Shown here: in pieces, positions 42,547-51,051 of the stretch
Numbering within the stretch: the first letter of the stretch is position 1
Layout: each line of letters begins with the position of its first letter
Origin: Hymenobacter caeli
Lineage (GTDB): Bacteria; Bacteroidota; Bacteroidia; Cytophagales; Hymenobacteraceae
Reading direction: 5' to 3'
DNA length: 54,879 bases
Assembly (NCBI RefSeq): GCF_013294115.1
Contig: NZ_JABSNP010000026.1
Span: 1-54,879 of the forward strand
Program-made: the position numbers and the translations under genes
The notes under the pieces: model-generated
What the model saw: the letters and a program-made list of their open reading frames with translations, nothing else
Databases searched by the model: none
Told to the model about the DNA's origin: nothing

Positions 42547-43578
42547 ATGGAAATCCGACAACGAATTAGTGCTTTCTTCTGGGCCTTTCTTTTTCTGGCC
42601 CTTTTGCTCCAGCTCTCCACCAGCAAGGGCATGCCGTTCGGCACGGCCTTGCTGTACACCCTGTCGGTGCTGGCCACACTGGGGCTGTATTTTCACTACG
42701 CCTCGCGACCCGCCTTTAAGCGCTTCATTGCCCGGCGCCGCACCGCAGTCCGGCTGCTGCTGCTGCTGCTGGCGTGCACCGCCCTGGCGCTCGCACTGGC
42801 CGCCCAGGGCTACGTGCTGGCCCAGCTAACCATGCCCGCCCACCTGGCCCGCGTGATGCTCAACGACTCGTTACCAGCCTTTTTTGGCCTGTTCACCCTG
42901 AGCGGCTTCGTTTCGTGCCTCCATTATTTATTTGGCAAATACCAGGAGTCGCTCATGCAGGAAAAGGAGCTGGAAGTACTCAAGCGCACCGCGCTGGAAA
43001 TGGAGCTGCATCTATTGCGCAACCAGCTGAGCCCGCACTTCACCTTCAACGTGCTCAACAACCTGCATTTCCTCATTCACAAGGACAAAGACGAAGCCTT
43101 GTACCTGCTTTCCACCTACAGCAAAATACTGCGCTACTACGTGTATGAGTCGCGCAAAGCAGCCATTGCCTTCGGCCAGGAAGTCGCCTTTCTGCACGAA
43201 TATTTCAAGCTCCAGCTCAAGCAGCGCGCTGGCGAGCTGGAAATTGTGTTCGATGCCACCGACTACGACGGGCGGTTTTGCATTGCCCCGTTCATCCTGG
43301 CCACTTTCGTGGAAAACGCCTTCAAGCACGTACTGCCTAATGATGCCAAAGCGCACTACGTCCGGCAAACCCACGCGCTGACCCCGGATGGCCACCTGAC
43401 GTTTGAGATAAGCAACACGTTTAGCGCCGCGCGCGAGGCCGCGGAGTACAGCGGCCTCGGCCTGAAACACGTACAGGAAACCCTAGCGTTGGCGTATCCC
43501 GATGCCCACCGGTTGCAGTTGCAGCAGGAGAACGGCGTGTTTGCCGTGAAGCTTGAACTAGCGCTAGAGAAATGCTGA
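42547..43578 (+). CDS. LytS-type sensor histidine kinase
   Basis: From ATG 42547 (MEIRQRISAFFWAFLFLALLLQL) the protein has about 343 aa. It has membrane segments near residues 9-25, 35-50, 60-85 and 105-125, then a coiled linker (YQESLMQEKELEVLKRTALEMELHLLRNQ) and the kinase motif QLSPHFTFNVLNNLHFLIH with His164. An HATPase segment FILATFVENAFKHV follows. There is no extracellular domain. Its stop overlaps the start of the response regulator gene at 43572, so the two form one operon. Confidence 0.9.
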   Translation: MEIRQRISAFFWAFLFLALLLQLSTSKGMPFGTALLYTLSVLATLGLYFHYASRPAFKRFIARRRTAVRLLLLLLACTALALALAAQGYVLAQLTMPAHLARVMLNDSLPAFFGLFTLSGFVSCLHYLFGKYQESLMQEKELEVLKRTALEMELHLLRNQLSPHFTFNVLNNLHFLIHKDKDEALYLLSTYSKILRYYVYESRKAAIAFGQEVAFLHEYFKLQLKQRAGELEIVFDATDYDGRFCIAPFILATFVENAFKHVLPNDAKAHYVRQTHALTPDGHLTFEISNTFSAAREAAEYSGLGLKHVQETLALAYPDAHRLQLQQENGVFAVKLELALEKC

Positions 43579-44282
43579 GGTGCCTGGTTATCGACGACGA
43601 GCGAATAGCCCGCGAGGGCTTGCTGGAATTTATCAAGCAATTCGATTTCCTGGGCGTGGTGGGCGACTACGCCAACGCGCTGGAATCCCTCGACCTCATT
43701 CGAAACAAGGAGGTTGACTTGATTTTTCTGGACATCGAAATGCCAGGCATCAAGGGCATCCGGTTTGCCGAGATGATAGGCGACCTGCCCGTCATGATTA
43801 TTTTCACCACGGCTTACGCCGAATACGCACTGAAGGGCTACAAGGTCAACGCCATCGGCTATTTGCTGAAGCCGATATTCTTCGAGGACTTTGAAAAGGC
43901 CGTGCTGAAAGCCAAAACCTGGCACGAGCTGCGGCACGCCGAGGATAGTGCGTCGGAATACCTGTTTTTCCGGGAAAATGCCGTCTCGCACCGCATCGTC
44001 ATCACGGATATCGTGTACGTGAAAAGCCTGCAAAATTACGTGCAGCTGTTCCTGAAAGATAAGCGGGTTGTCATCGTGCACACAACCCTAAAAGCCATCC
44101 AGGAATTATTGCCCGCTCAAAAGTTTATTCAGCTTCACCGGTCTTACCTGGCGCAAAAAGCCTGCATTACTTCGGTTGACGGGCAATTTGCGCATGTTCC
44201 GTCGGCTGCCTTGCCGATAGCGCGGGACCGCAAGCAGCTGCTGGCGGAGCTGCTCACGCAACGCGAAGCCGGGGACCGGTAG
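43572..44282 (+). CDS. LytTR-family response regulator
   Basis: The 236-aa protein has a receiver with VIDDER, phosphoacceptor Asp54 in IFLDIEMPGIKG, FTTAYAEYALKGYKVNAIGYLLKPI and a LytTR domain (VSHRIVITDIVYVKSLQNYVQLFLKDKRVVIVHTTLKAIQELLPAQKFIQLHRSYLAQKACI). It is the partner of the kinase just upstream. The nearby 50-bp repeated site and the divergent outer-membrane gene are the most likely targets. It ends 117 nt before the convergent hxlR gene. Confidence 0.93.
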   Translation: MLRCLVIDDERIAREGLLEFIKQFDFLGVVGDYANALESLDLIRNKEVDLIFLDIEMPGIKGIRFAEMIGDLPVMIIFTTAYAEYALKGYKVNAIGYLLKPIFFEDFEKAVLKAKTWHELRHAEDSASEYLFFRENAVSHRIVITDIVYVKSLQNYVQLFLKDKRVVIVHTTLKAIQELLPAQKFIQLHRSYLAQKACITSVDGQFAHVPSAALPIARDRKQLLAELLTQREAGDR

Positions 44283-44399
44283 CCAGCTACGGTAGTACCA
44301 TCTCTGGCCCAGGTCCGAAGGTTGGCGGCACAGTTGAGCGAGTTGCTTCCCAACACGGTAGCTCCACGCTGGAATTCGGCATTCAGCGCCTCTCCGGGC

Positions 44400-44816
44400 C
44401 TAAGAAAGTAGTGCTTCGGATTCTGACAGGACGGGCTTTGCCTCTGCCAGCGGAGAATCAGCCGGGCCAGCCGGCGCTGCTGCCTGGGCCTGGCTCTTGA
44501 TGTAGTGCGCGCGGCCCCAGAGGTAAAGTGCGTCGAGGACGGGCTGCAACGTCTGGCCGTAAGCGCTCAGGCTGTACTCCACCCGGGGCGGGACTTCGGC
44601 GAATACCTCGCGCCGAACCAGGCCGTCCTTTTCCAGCTCTTTGAGCTGCTGGGTCAGCACCTTTTGCGAGATGTTGACGCTCCGTTGCAGCGCCCCGAAA
44701 CGCAGGGTCCGGTCCCGCAAATGGAGCAGGATACTGGTCTTCCACTTGCCGCCGACGGTGCCCACACTGGCGGAAATGGCGCAAGTATACACTTCTTTCA
44801 AATTACTTTCACACAT
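44400..44816 (-). CDS. HxlR-family transcriptional regulator
   Basis: From ATG 44816 (MCESNLKEVYTCAISASVGTVGGKWKTSILLHL) the 138-aa protein has the HxlR winged helix: RFGALQRSVNISQKVLTQQLKELEKDGLVRREVFAEVPPRVEYSLSAYGQTLQPVLDALYLWG. The N-terminal Cys2 and a second Cys (C12) resemble the redox-sensing cysteines of YodB-type proteins that react with quinones or electrophiles. It is divergent from an Old Yellow Enzyme gene, a typical detoxification target. Its promoter lies at 44881-44888 on the minus strand. Confidence 0.9.
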   Translation of the reverse strand: MCESNLKEVYTCAISASVGTVGGKWKTSILLHLRDRTLRFGALQRSVNISQKVLTQQLKELEKDGLVRREVFAEVPPRVEYSLSAYGQTLQPVLDALYLWGRAHYIKSQAQAAAPAGPADSPLAEAKPVLSESEALLS

Positions 44817-44880
44817 AACACATTGATTTATAGCATTAGTTACCCCAGGGAAACAACCTGACAAAAAGGTGCCTACTTGC

Positions 44881-44908
44881 CAAAGGTACGCTAAGCCGCG
44901 CACCTTTG
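44881..44908. promoter_or_regulatory. Divergent promoters for hxlR and Old Yellow Enzyme genes
   Basis: On the minus strand 44881-44888 reads TACCTTTG, an exact TAnnTTTG -7 element for the hxlR gene (start 44816). On the plus strand CACCTTTG (44901-44908) is the likely -7 of the reductase gene (start 45000). The two are only 13 bp apart, so one bound HxlR dimer could block both. No -33 element is obvious. Confidence 0.62.
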
Positions 44909-44999
44909 CACCCGTCAGCACCACGGCTTGCCCTTACCGCCGCAGCGGTCGGGCCGCCGGTTCGGGCGGCAGTTCTTTTTTCTTTTGCCATTTCCAATC

Positions 45000-46103
45000 A
45001 TGTCTAATATAACTTTCTCGCCGGCTCAACTGGGTCCGCTCACCCTCGCCAATCACCTCGTGATGGCCCCCATGTCCCGTTCGCGGGCCGTGGGCAACCT
45101 GCCCAATGAGTCGATGGTCGACTATTACCGCCAGCGCGCCTCGGCTGGCCTGCTCATCACCGAAGGCGCGGCCCCGGCGGCCGATGGCCTGGGCTACACC
45201 AACATGCCGGGTTTGTTCACGCCGGAGCAAGCGGCGGGCTGGCGGCGCGTGACGGACGCGGTGCACGGGCGCGGCGGCCACATTTTTGCCCAGCTGATGC
45301 ACGCCGGCCGCATGTTTCATCCCCTCAACCTGCCCGCGGGGGCCGAAGGCGTCGCCCCCTCGGCCATCGCGGCGGCCGGCAGCATCTGGACCAACCAGCA
45401 GCAGATGCAGCCCAACGGCACGCCCCGCGCCCTGGGCCTGGCGGAACTAGGACGCGTGCGCGACGAGTTCGTGCGCAGCGCCCAACTAGCCCGGAAAGCC
45501 GGTTTTGATGGCGTCGAGCTGCACGGGGCCAACGGCTATTTGCTGGAATCGTTTCTGCACCCCACGGCCAACCAGCGCACGGATGCCTACGGCGGCAGCG
45601 TGGCCAACCGGGCCCGCTTTGTGCTCGAAGTAGCCCAGGCCGTGGCGGCGGCCATCGGCCCCGAGCGCACCGGCATCCGCCTCTCCCCCTGGGGCGTGTT
45701 TGGCGGGCTGGAGCATTACCCCGAAATCGACGAAACCTACGCCTACCTGGCCACGGAGCTGCAAAAAATCGGCCTCGTGTACCTGCACCTGGTCGACCAC
45801 GCCAGCATGGGGGCCCCGGCCGTGCCGCCCGCCACGGTGGCCGCCATCCGCGCCCGTTTCACCAATACGCTCATCCTGTCCGGGGGCTACCACACGGTGG
45901 CGGGCATCGAAGCGGCGCTGCACGGCCCGGCCGATTTGGTGGCCATCGGCCGGCCCTTCATCGGCAACCCCGACCTGGTGGAGCGCCTGCGCGACGGGGT
46001 GGCGCTGACCGAGCCCAACCCGGCCACGTTTTACGCCGCCGCCGCCAGTGGCCCGGCAGAGGGCTACACCGACTACCCCAAGGCCAATGGCCAGCCGGCC
46101 TAA
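45000..46103 (+). CDS. Old Yellow Enzyme-family alkene reductase
   Basis: From ATG 45000 (MSNITFSPAQLGPLTLANHLVMAPMSRSRA) the 367-aa protein has the OYE FMN-barrel features: MAPMSRSRA, ITEGAAPAADGLGY, IFAQLMHAGRMFHP, HGANGYLLESFLHPTANQRTDAYGGS and the late SGGYHTVAGIEAALHGPADLVAIGRPFIGNPDLVERL. The catalytic pair is probably His and Asn in GFDGVELHGAN. OYEs reduce activated C=C bonds of unsaturated carbonyls with NAD(P)H. Expression is likely de-repressed by electrophiles through the divergent HxlR. Confidence 0.94.
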   Translation: MSNITFSPAQLGPLTLANHLVMAPMSRSRAVGNLPNESMVDYYRQRASAGLLITEGAAPAADGLGYTNMPGLFTPEQAAGWRRVTDAVHGRGGHIFAQLMHAGRMFHPLNLPAGAEGVAPSAIAAAGSIWTNQQQMQPNGTPRALGLAELGRVRDEFVRSAQLARKAGFDGVELHGANGYLLESFLHPTANQRTDAYGGSVANRARFVLEVAQAVAAAIGPERTGIRLSPWGVFGGLEHYPEIDETYAYLATELQKIGLVYLHLVDHASMGAPAVPPATVAAIRARFTNTLILSGGYHTVAGIEAALHGPADLVAIGRPFIGNPDLVERLRDGVALTEPNPATFYAAAASGPAEGYTDYPKANGQPA

Positions 46104-46150
46104 TTTCTGGGGTAGTTGAGCGGTAGCATCGATGAAAAGAGCAGAACAAA

Positions 46151-46193
46151 AGGGAGAAAAGCCACCAGCGTAAGCTAGGTGGCTTTTCTCCCT
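46151..46193 (+). terminator. Strong intrinsic terminator after the reductase gene
   Basis: A perfect 16-bp stem (AGGGAGAAAAGCCACC at 46151-46166, complement at 46178-46193) with an 11-nt loop is followed by CTTGTTTGGTT. It is 48 bp after the Old Yellow Enzyme stop codon. Confidence 0.8.
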
Positions 46194-46299
46194 CTTGTTT
46201 GGTTACACAATGCTACGTTGCCGAACCGCTCTCAGAAAGGGGAGGGTTTTGGCGTCGGTTGCTGGCGTCGGCGGGTTTGGCCCGTGACGTGCCCATCGG

Positions 46300-46377
46300 T
46301 GCGGGATGGGCGGCGGACATCCCGCATAGCAGCTTGATTTGGTGTGTGTTGGTGCCTGTTGGCCTTAGAACAGGCAC
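46300..46377. promoter_or_regulatory. Two hairpins before the AraC-family gene
   Basis: TGCGGGATG (46300-46308) pairs with CATCCCGCA (46318-46326), and GTGCCTGTT (46352-46360) pairs exactly with AACAGGCAC (46369-46377), 38 bp before the next start. They could be operators or leader structures for araC. Nothing else is seen in 46194-46415. Confidence 0.4.
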
Positions 46378-46415
46378 GGTCAACCATTTTACATTCGTAG
46401 TGTTACCTACTGCAC

Positions 46416-47294
46416 ATGTTAGCTCTTAGCACCTATACCTACACCTCCGAGATGTATGAGCGCCCGGCGCTTGCAAGCAGTGCCGCGCTGTCCTGGCCGG
46501 GGGTGCGTCTGGAGCGTTACCAGTTGGAAGCGATGACCATGCCGGCGCATTTTCACGCGCAACACCTGCTGCTCGTGCACCAGGGGGTTCAGCCCGTGGT
46601 GTCCAGCCGCCACACCGGCCGCCGCGTGGAGACGGACCAGTTTCGGAGCGGGGACGTGGGCTTGTACCCCGGCGGGGAATACGGCCCCTTTGACTGGAAC
46701 GGCCCGGTGGACCTCATTCACGTGCACCTGGATGCGCTGGCCCTGGAAACACGGGCCCGCCGCGACCTGTACCTTACCCATTTTGCCCTGCGCGACCAGT
46801 TTCGATGCGAGGACGGCCTGCTGGCCCAGCTGGGGCAGCAGCTGCTGGCCGCCGCCGGCCGCACCCACACGATTGGGCAGCTGTACGCCGAGTCGCTGGT
46901 TACGGCGCTCAGCTACCACCTCATCGAGCACCACGCCACGTTTGAGCGCCGCTTGGCCGGCGAAGCCGGGGGCCGGCTGTCGGGGGCGGTGCTGGCCCGC
47001 CTCGATGCCTACCTGGAGGCGCACCTGGAGGCTCCTATTACCTTGGAGGTACTGGCCGGCCTGGCCAATTTAAGCGTCTTCCACTTCGCCCGCCGTTTCA
47101 AGCACACCACCGGCCGCACGCCCTACCAGTACGTGCTCGACTGGAAAATCCGGCGCGCCCGCACCCTGCTGCGGGCCGGCGAGCTGCCCGTGGCCGCCAT
47201 CGGCGATGCCCTGGGCTACGCTTCGCCGGCCCATTTCGCCACCGCCTTCAAGCGGGCGGTGGGCCAGAGCCCGCGGGAATTTCAGCGAAGCTAG
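46416..47294 (+). CDS. AraC-family transcriptional regulator
   Basis: The 292-aa protein has an N-terminal cupin-like part (MTMPAHFHAQHLLLVHQGVQPVVSSRHTGRRVETDQFRSGDVGLYPGGEYGPF) with several His residues. The C-terminus has the AraC double HTH (LDAYLEAHLEAPITLEVLAGLANLSVFHFARRFKHTTGRTPYQYVLDWKIRRARTLLRAGELPVAAIGDALGYASPAHFATAFKRAVGQSPREF). A direct-repeat operator lies in the gap to the following NmrA-like gene, so it probably activates that two-gene operon. The exact start is uncertain. Confidence 0.92.
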   Translation: MLALSTYTYTSEMYERPALASSAALSWPGVRLERYQLEAMTMPAHFHAQHLLLVHQGVQPVVSSRHTGRRVETDQFRSGDVGLYPGGEYGPFDWNGPVDLIHVHLDALALETRARRDLYLTHFALRDQFRCEDGLLAQLGQQLLAAAGRTHTIGQLYAESLVTALSYHLIEHHATFERRLAGEAGGRLSGAVLARLDAYLEAHLEAPITLEVLAGLANLSVFHFARRFKHTTGRTPYQYVLDWKIRRARTLLRAGELPVAAIGDALGYASPAHFATAFKRAVGQSPREFQRS

Positions 47295-47310
47295 GGGGCC
47301 CTCAAAAAGC

Positions 47311-47374
47311 GCAAGAATGTGTAAGTAGCGGGCAAGAATCGGGCATCCGGCCGGAAGCGGCTAGCAGACCTTTG
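47311..47374 (+). promoter_or_regulatory. AraC-type operator and promoter of the NmrA-like gene
   Basis: GCAAGAAT at 47311-47318 and again at 47332-47339 gives two half-sites 21 bp apart. GACCTTTG at 47367-47374 fits the -7 consensus, with TTTG 39 bp after the proximal half-site start. The layout equals the TTTGA sites at 28328 and 30406 but with a different sequence, as expected for another AraC protein, here the one just upstream. Confidence 0.68.
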
Positions 47375-47425
47375 AGGTAGTTAAAGCCGCTCCAAACGGC
47401 GGCCCCATCCTCATTTCCTGCTCAC

Positions 47426-48313
47426 ATGAATCCCCCTCTTATTGTGGTAGCCGGTGCTACCGGCGACCTGGGCGGCCGCATCACCAAGGCCTTGCAGCAG
47501 CGCGGCGCGGCCGTGCGGACGCTGGTGCGCCCCCAAACTGACCAACCCAAGGTTGAGGCCCTCGCGCACTTGGGCGTGGACGTGCGGCGCGTTGAGTTCG
47601 CCGATTCGGCCGCCCTCACCCGCGCCTGTGCCGGCGGCAGCTGCGTGGTGTCTGCCCTGGCGGGCCTGCGCGAGGTCATCGTGGACGCCCAAACGCAGCT
47701 GCTAAACGCCGCCGTGGACGCCGGCGTGCCCCGCTTTATTCCGTCCGACTTTGCCAGCGACTACACCCAGCAGGCCCCCGGCACCAACCGCAACTTCGAC
47801 CTGCGGCGCGAGTTTCAGGCCCGCCTCGACCAGGCACCTATTCGGGCTACGTCCATTCTCAACGGGGCCTTTGGCGAAATCCTGGCGTACAACATTCCGC
47901 TGCTCGACTTCAAGCAACAGCAGGTGGGGTACTGGGAAGACGCCGACTGGCGGATTGACTTCACGACGATGGACGACACGGCTGCCTTTACGGCCGCCGC
48001 CGCCCTGGACCCGGCCACGTCCCGCTTCCTGCGCATCGCCAGCTTTCAGCCCAGCCCGCGCGAGCTGGCCGCCGTGGCCGAAACGGCGGGTAAAGGCCGG
48101 TTCAAGCTGGTCCGGCTCGGCTCCCGCACCGACCTGGACGCGGCCATCCGGCACGCCCGGGCGGCCAACCCGGCCGGCGAGCAGCAGCTCTACGCCGACT
48201 GGCAGCAGATGCAGTACCTGCGGAGCATGTTCAGCGTCCAGAATACCTCCCTCGACAATGCCCGCTACCCGGACCTAACCTGGTCCAATCTCCCCACCTT
48301 CTTAACTGCTTAA
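47426..48313 (+). CDS. NmrA-like NAD(P)-binding protein
   Basis: The 295-aa protein begins MNPPLIVVAGATGDLGGRITKALQQRGAAVRTLVRPQTDQ with the GATGDLGG dinucleotide motif and an Arg after the second strand that favours NADPH. It then has RFIPSDFASDYTQ, as in isoflavone-reductase/NmrA-like atypical SDRs, and no YxxxK. Its roles range from reductase to redox sensor. It is followed after 4 nt by an alpha/beta hydrolase gene, and the pair is probably controlled by the upstream AraC protein through the repeat at 47311-47339. Confidence 0.88.
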   Translation: MNPPLIVVAGATGDLGGRITKALQQRGAAVRTLVRPQTDQPKVEALAHLGVDVRRVEFADSAALTRACAGGSCVVSALAGLREVIVDAQTQLLNAAVDAGVPRFIPSDFASDYTQQAPGTNRNFDLRREFQARLDQAPIRATSILNGAFGEILAYNIPLLDFKQQQVGYWEDADWRIDFTTMDDTAAFTAAAALDPATSRFLRIASFQPSPRELAAVAETAGKGRFKLVRLGSRTDLDAAIRHARAANPAGEQQLYADWQQMQYLRSMFSVQNTSLDNARYPDLTWSNLPTFLTA

Positions 48314-48317
48314 CGCC

Positions 48318-49295
48318 ATGCAACCCCTCCCAACCACTTTCCCGACCGACTACTCCGACGAGGCGCTCATCCAGCACCTGCCCGGCTTTGCCAACCACTA
48401 CGCCACCGTCAACAGCGTGCGGCTCCATTACGTCGAAGGCGGCCAGGGCCCGGCCCTGGTGTGCCTGCCGGGCTGGCCGCAGACCTGGTATTCGTACCAC
48501 CCCGTCGCCGCCGGGCTGGCCCGGCACTACCGGGTCATCATCGTGGACATTCGCGGCATGGGCAGCTCCGAGAAGCCCGCCACGGGCTACGATAAGAAAA
48601 CGATGGCCCAGGACGTTTACGAGCTGCTGCGCCACCTGGGCCTGGAAAAGGCGTCGCTGCTAGGGCACGATATCGGGGGCATGGTGGCGGCCAGCTTTGC
48701 CTTCAACCACCCGGAAGCCACCGAAAAGCTCATCCTGGCCGATGGAGCGCACCCCAGCGAAGGGATGCGGCAGATGTCGCTGCTGCCGGCCCCCGGCGCC
48801 TTCACTGAAAAGATGGACGGGCAGCAGCCCTACACCTGGTGGATGGCCTTCAACCAGGTAAAAGAGCTACCCGAGCAGCTGCTGGCCGGGCGCTTTCAGT
48901 ACCTGCTGGACCACCTCTTTCACTACGTGATGCTGGACGACCGCCACATGTCGGCCTTCGACCGGGCCGTGTACGCGGCCGTTTACAATCAGCCCGAAAA
49001 CATCCGCGCCTCGAATGCCTGGTACCAGGCATTCGACCAGGACATTGCGGATGCCACTACCTACGCGCGCCTCACGATGCCGGTGCTGGGCATTGGCAGC
49101 CACGTGTCGTACAGCTACTTGCAAATGAGTTTGCCTTACGTGGCCGAAAACGTGCAGGTCGTTGGCATCCTGGACAGTGGCCACTACATGTTTGAGGAAA
49201 AACCGGCGCAAGTGCTGGAGGCCATCTTGAATTTTGGCCTTGGTGAAAAGGTCGGTACAGAAGCTGCACCGCAACGCGAAGCGGGCGGGCAGTAA
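48318..49295 (+). CDS. Alpha/beta hydrolase with Asp nucleophile (epoxide hydrolase-like)
   Basis: The 325-aa protein has VNSVRLHYVEGGQGPALVCLPGWPQTWYSYHPV, the strand YRVIIVDIRGMGSSEKP and the elbow LLGHDIGGMVA with Asp118 as nucleophile instead of Ser. That is typical of epoxide hydrolases and haloalkane dehalogenases. A late LDSGHYMFEEKPAQVLEAI gives the catalytic His. The substrate is unknown. It starts 4 nt after the NmrA-like gene and is followed by a strong convergent stem-loop at 49309-49364. Confidence 0.9.
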   Translation: MQPLPTTFPTDYSDEALIQHLPGFANHYATVNSVRLHYVEGGQGPALVCLPGWPQTWYSYHPVAAGLARHYRVIIVDIRGMGSSEKPATGYDKKTMAQDVYELLRHLGLEKASLLGHDIGGMVAASFAFNHPEATEKLILADGAHPSEGMRQMSLLPAPGAFTEKMDGQQPYTWWMAFNQVKELPEQLLAGRFQYLLDHLFHYVMLDDRHMSAFDRAVYAAVYNQPENIRASNAWYQAFDQDIADATTYARLTMPVLGIGSHVSYSYLQMSLPYVAENVQVVGILDSGHYMFEEKPAQVLEAILNFGLGEKVGTEAAPQREAGGQ

Positions 49296-49308
49296 ACCGA
49301 GCGCCGGC

Positions 49309-49364
49309 AGGTAGCCGCCATCGCTGCCAGCTCGCCCGTGGGTTGGCGGCGATGGCGGCTACCT
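49309..49364. terminator. Bidirectional terminator between convergent genes
   Basis: A perfect 16-bp stem (AGGTAGCCGCCATCGC at 49309-49324 and its complement at 49349-49364) lies between the hydrolase gene and the marR gene. It is GC-rich and has no T-tract on either side. Confidence 0.65.
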
Positions 49365-49468
49365 CTCCGACCACGCACGCAAACACCTCATCCGGGACCC
49401 TCCTGGCCTTCCACGGGGAATAGATGGCTACCCTGCCCGTTTGATTTCAACCAGCTTTCAACCAAAGC

Positions 49469-49966
49469 CTACTTCGGGTCAGCGGCGTTGTTCGTAGGCG
49501 CGTAGGCCTTGGCTCGGGCCAGAAAGCTCTTCTCGCTCAGCTGGTTTTCTACTTCTGTAAGGGCCGCCAGGAGGTTATGCGGCGTATCGAGCAACTCGGT
49601 GGCGGCCGCGGCAATCATGTGCCAAACCGGCTGCATTTGGCGTAGCAGCGCTTCGCCCTTCGCGGATAGCTGTATCAGGCGCTTCCGCTCATCCTGCTTA
49701 TCCTTTTTGGAGCGCACCAGCTTTTCCTTTTCCAGCTCTTTCAACAGCGTGATGGTGGAGGGATGCGTGTAGCCAATTTCTGCGGCCAGCTCCAGCACGC
49801 TCAAAACGGGTTTGTGATGCAGGATGTAGAGCACCGGAAACCACTTAGGCTGAAAATCTATCCCGTTTTCCTTGTACACCAAAAATCCGTCGCGGCGAAT
49901 CTGTTCGCTGAGGCGCAGCAACCGGGTAGCAATGGCGAGGGGACCGGATTCGTCAAGCAGGCTCAT
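49469..49966 (-). CDS. MarR-family transcriptional regulator
   Basis: The 165-aa protein has a winged helix: LDESGPLAIATRLLRLSEQIRRDGFLVYKENGIDFQPKWFPVLYILHHKPVLSVLELAAEIGYTHPSTITLLKELEKEKLVRSKKDKQDERKRLIQLSAKGEALL. The DERKR wing is the MarR signature. Target and ligand are unknown. It follows the GNAT gene by 12 nt on the same strand, so the pair is an operon in which the regulator may control the acetyltransferase. Confidence 0.92.
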   Translation of the reverse strand: MSLLDESGPLAIATRLLRLSEQIRRDGFLVYKENGIDFQPKWFPVLYILHHKPVLSVLELAAEIGYTHPSTITLLKELEKEKLVRSKKDKQDERKRLIQLSAKGEALLRQMQPVWHMIAAAATELLDTPHNLLAALTEVENQLSEKSFLARAKAYAPTNNAADPK

Positions 49967-49978
49967 ACCGATTGGTCG

Positions 49979-50476
49979 TTAAGCATTCAGATGCAAGTGA
50001 TAGTACACATTATCGGACGGCATACGCGGAAAATAGGCCGGCATTTCTTCGCTTTCCCGCCGCTCAAAGCCGATGCGCTCATAAAACCGATGCGCGGCTT
50101 TGAGCACATCCACTGTGCTCAGGTACACCTCCGTGATACCCTTCGCGCGACAATCGATTAGCAGCGTATTCAACAAAAGTGCGGCAATACCTAGCTCTTT
50201 GCCCCGGTACTCTTTTTTGACAAACATCTTTCGAATGGCGCAGGCGTGGTGCCCGGTGGCAATCATGCCGATGGTCCCAACCAATTCGTCGGCTGATTTC
50301 GCCCCCCAGAAACCCCCGCCAGTCCGGTGGTAAAACGCTTCCACGTCCAGCAAATCGGGTTGCCCTTCCAACGTTATGGGCACGTTGAATTCAATTTGCT
50401 GAATGGGCAATATCAAGCCCTGGATTTGGGCAGAACTGTCGTTGAAGAGGGGAGTAATCGTGAGATTCGGAGGCAT
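49979..50476 (-). CDS. GNAT-family N-acetyltransferase
   Basis: From ATG 50476 (MPPNLTITPLFNDSSAQIQGLILPIQQIEFN) the 165-aa protein has the GNAT core: LVGTIGMIATGHHACAIRKMFVKKEYRGKELGIAALLLNTLLIDCRAKGITEVYLSTVDVLKAAHRFYERIGFERRE. The YRGKELG acetyl-CoA loop and the FYERIGF motif are intact. The substrate could be a small amine or a peptide. An upstream ATG at 50638 would add an implausible N-terminus. Confidence 0.9.
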   Translation of the reverse strand: MPPNLTITPLFNDSSAQIQGLILPIQQIEFNVPITLEGQPDLLDVEAFYHRTGGGFWGAKSADELVGTIGMIATGHHACAIRKMFVKKEYRGKELGIAALLLNTLLIDCRAKGITEVYLSTVDVLKAAHRFYERIGFERRESEEMPAYFPRMPSDNVYYHLHLNA

Positions 50477-51051
50477 GATAGTGTGGGTTAAATGCTTAGT
50501 TGAAAACGAATATACGCAGAAATAATTTACGTAGCCAACAACGTAGTAAGCTACCATTAGATTCACCAACCGTCCTGCTGGCGTTTGCAAAGCGGTGTGC
50601 TGCGGTGTTTCGCACGGCGGCTGACTCCCCACGGGCACACCGCCGGGAAGTGCTCACCTGCGCTACGCGCGCAAGGAAGGGCAGCAGCTGGCCGATACCT
50701 GCAAACGACTGGTGCAAAATGCGCTTCAGGCATTTGGGCCTTGATTGTGTGCTATTCATACTTTTTGGTTTGAATCGTGTTTTTTACCCCTGCCGGGCAA
50801 GGGGACCTTTGTAGCGTCGATGGCACCGGGCGAAAGCGGCCCCGGCCCGCTGGTTTTTGCGCAGCGGGTCGGGGCCGGTAGGCCAGGTCGCCATTCCGAC
50901 GGACAGCAGGACGATTTCACCAGGTAATCCCCCAACCAACCTGGCCACAGCAACAGAAAAAACAGCAATGCCAGTGGGCGCTGCACGCCCCCACGCACTC
51001 GAAAAAGAGGCCCCTGCGCCCCAAAAAGCAGCGGCGCGGCCGGCCGGTACC
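50477..51051. other. Mostly non-coding region with a gene tail and a promoter
   Basis: A short plus-strand frame ending at TGA 50743 reads SAHLRYARKEGQQLADTCKRLVQNALQAFGP and looks like the C-terminal helix of a lost protein of unrecognised family. A promoter lies at 50766-50811. ORFs called in both directions across 50750-51120 have atypical composition, and I do not consider them genes. Confidence 0.4.
50766..50811 (+). promoter_or_regulatory. TGGTTTGAA-type promoter before a broken MDR gene
   Basis: TGGTTTGAA (50766-50774) recurs as at 28346 and 30424. GACCTTTG follows at 50804-50811, with TTTG 39 bp after TTTGA. The distal half-site 21 bp upstream is poor here (TGTGC). It suggests this gene once belonged to the regulon of the AraC protein encoded at 29448. 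Confidence 0.5.
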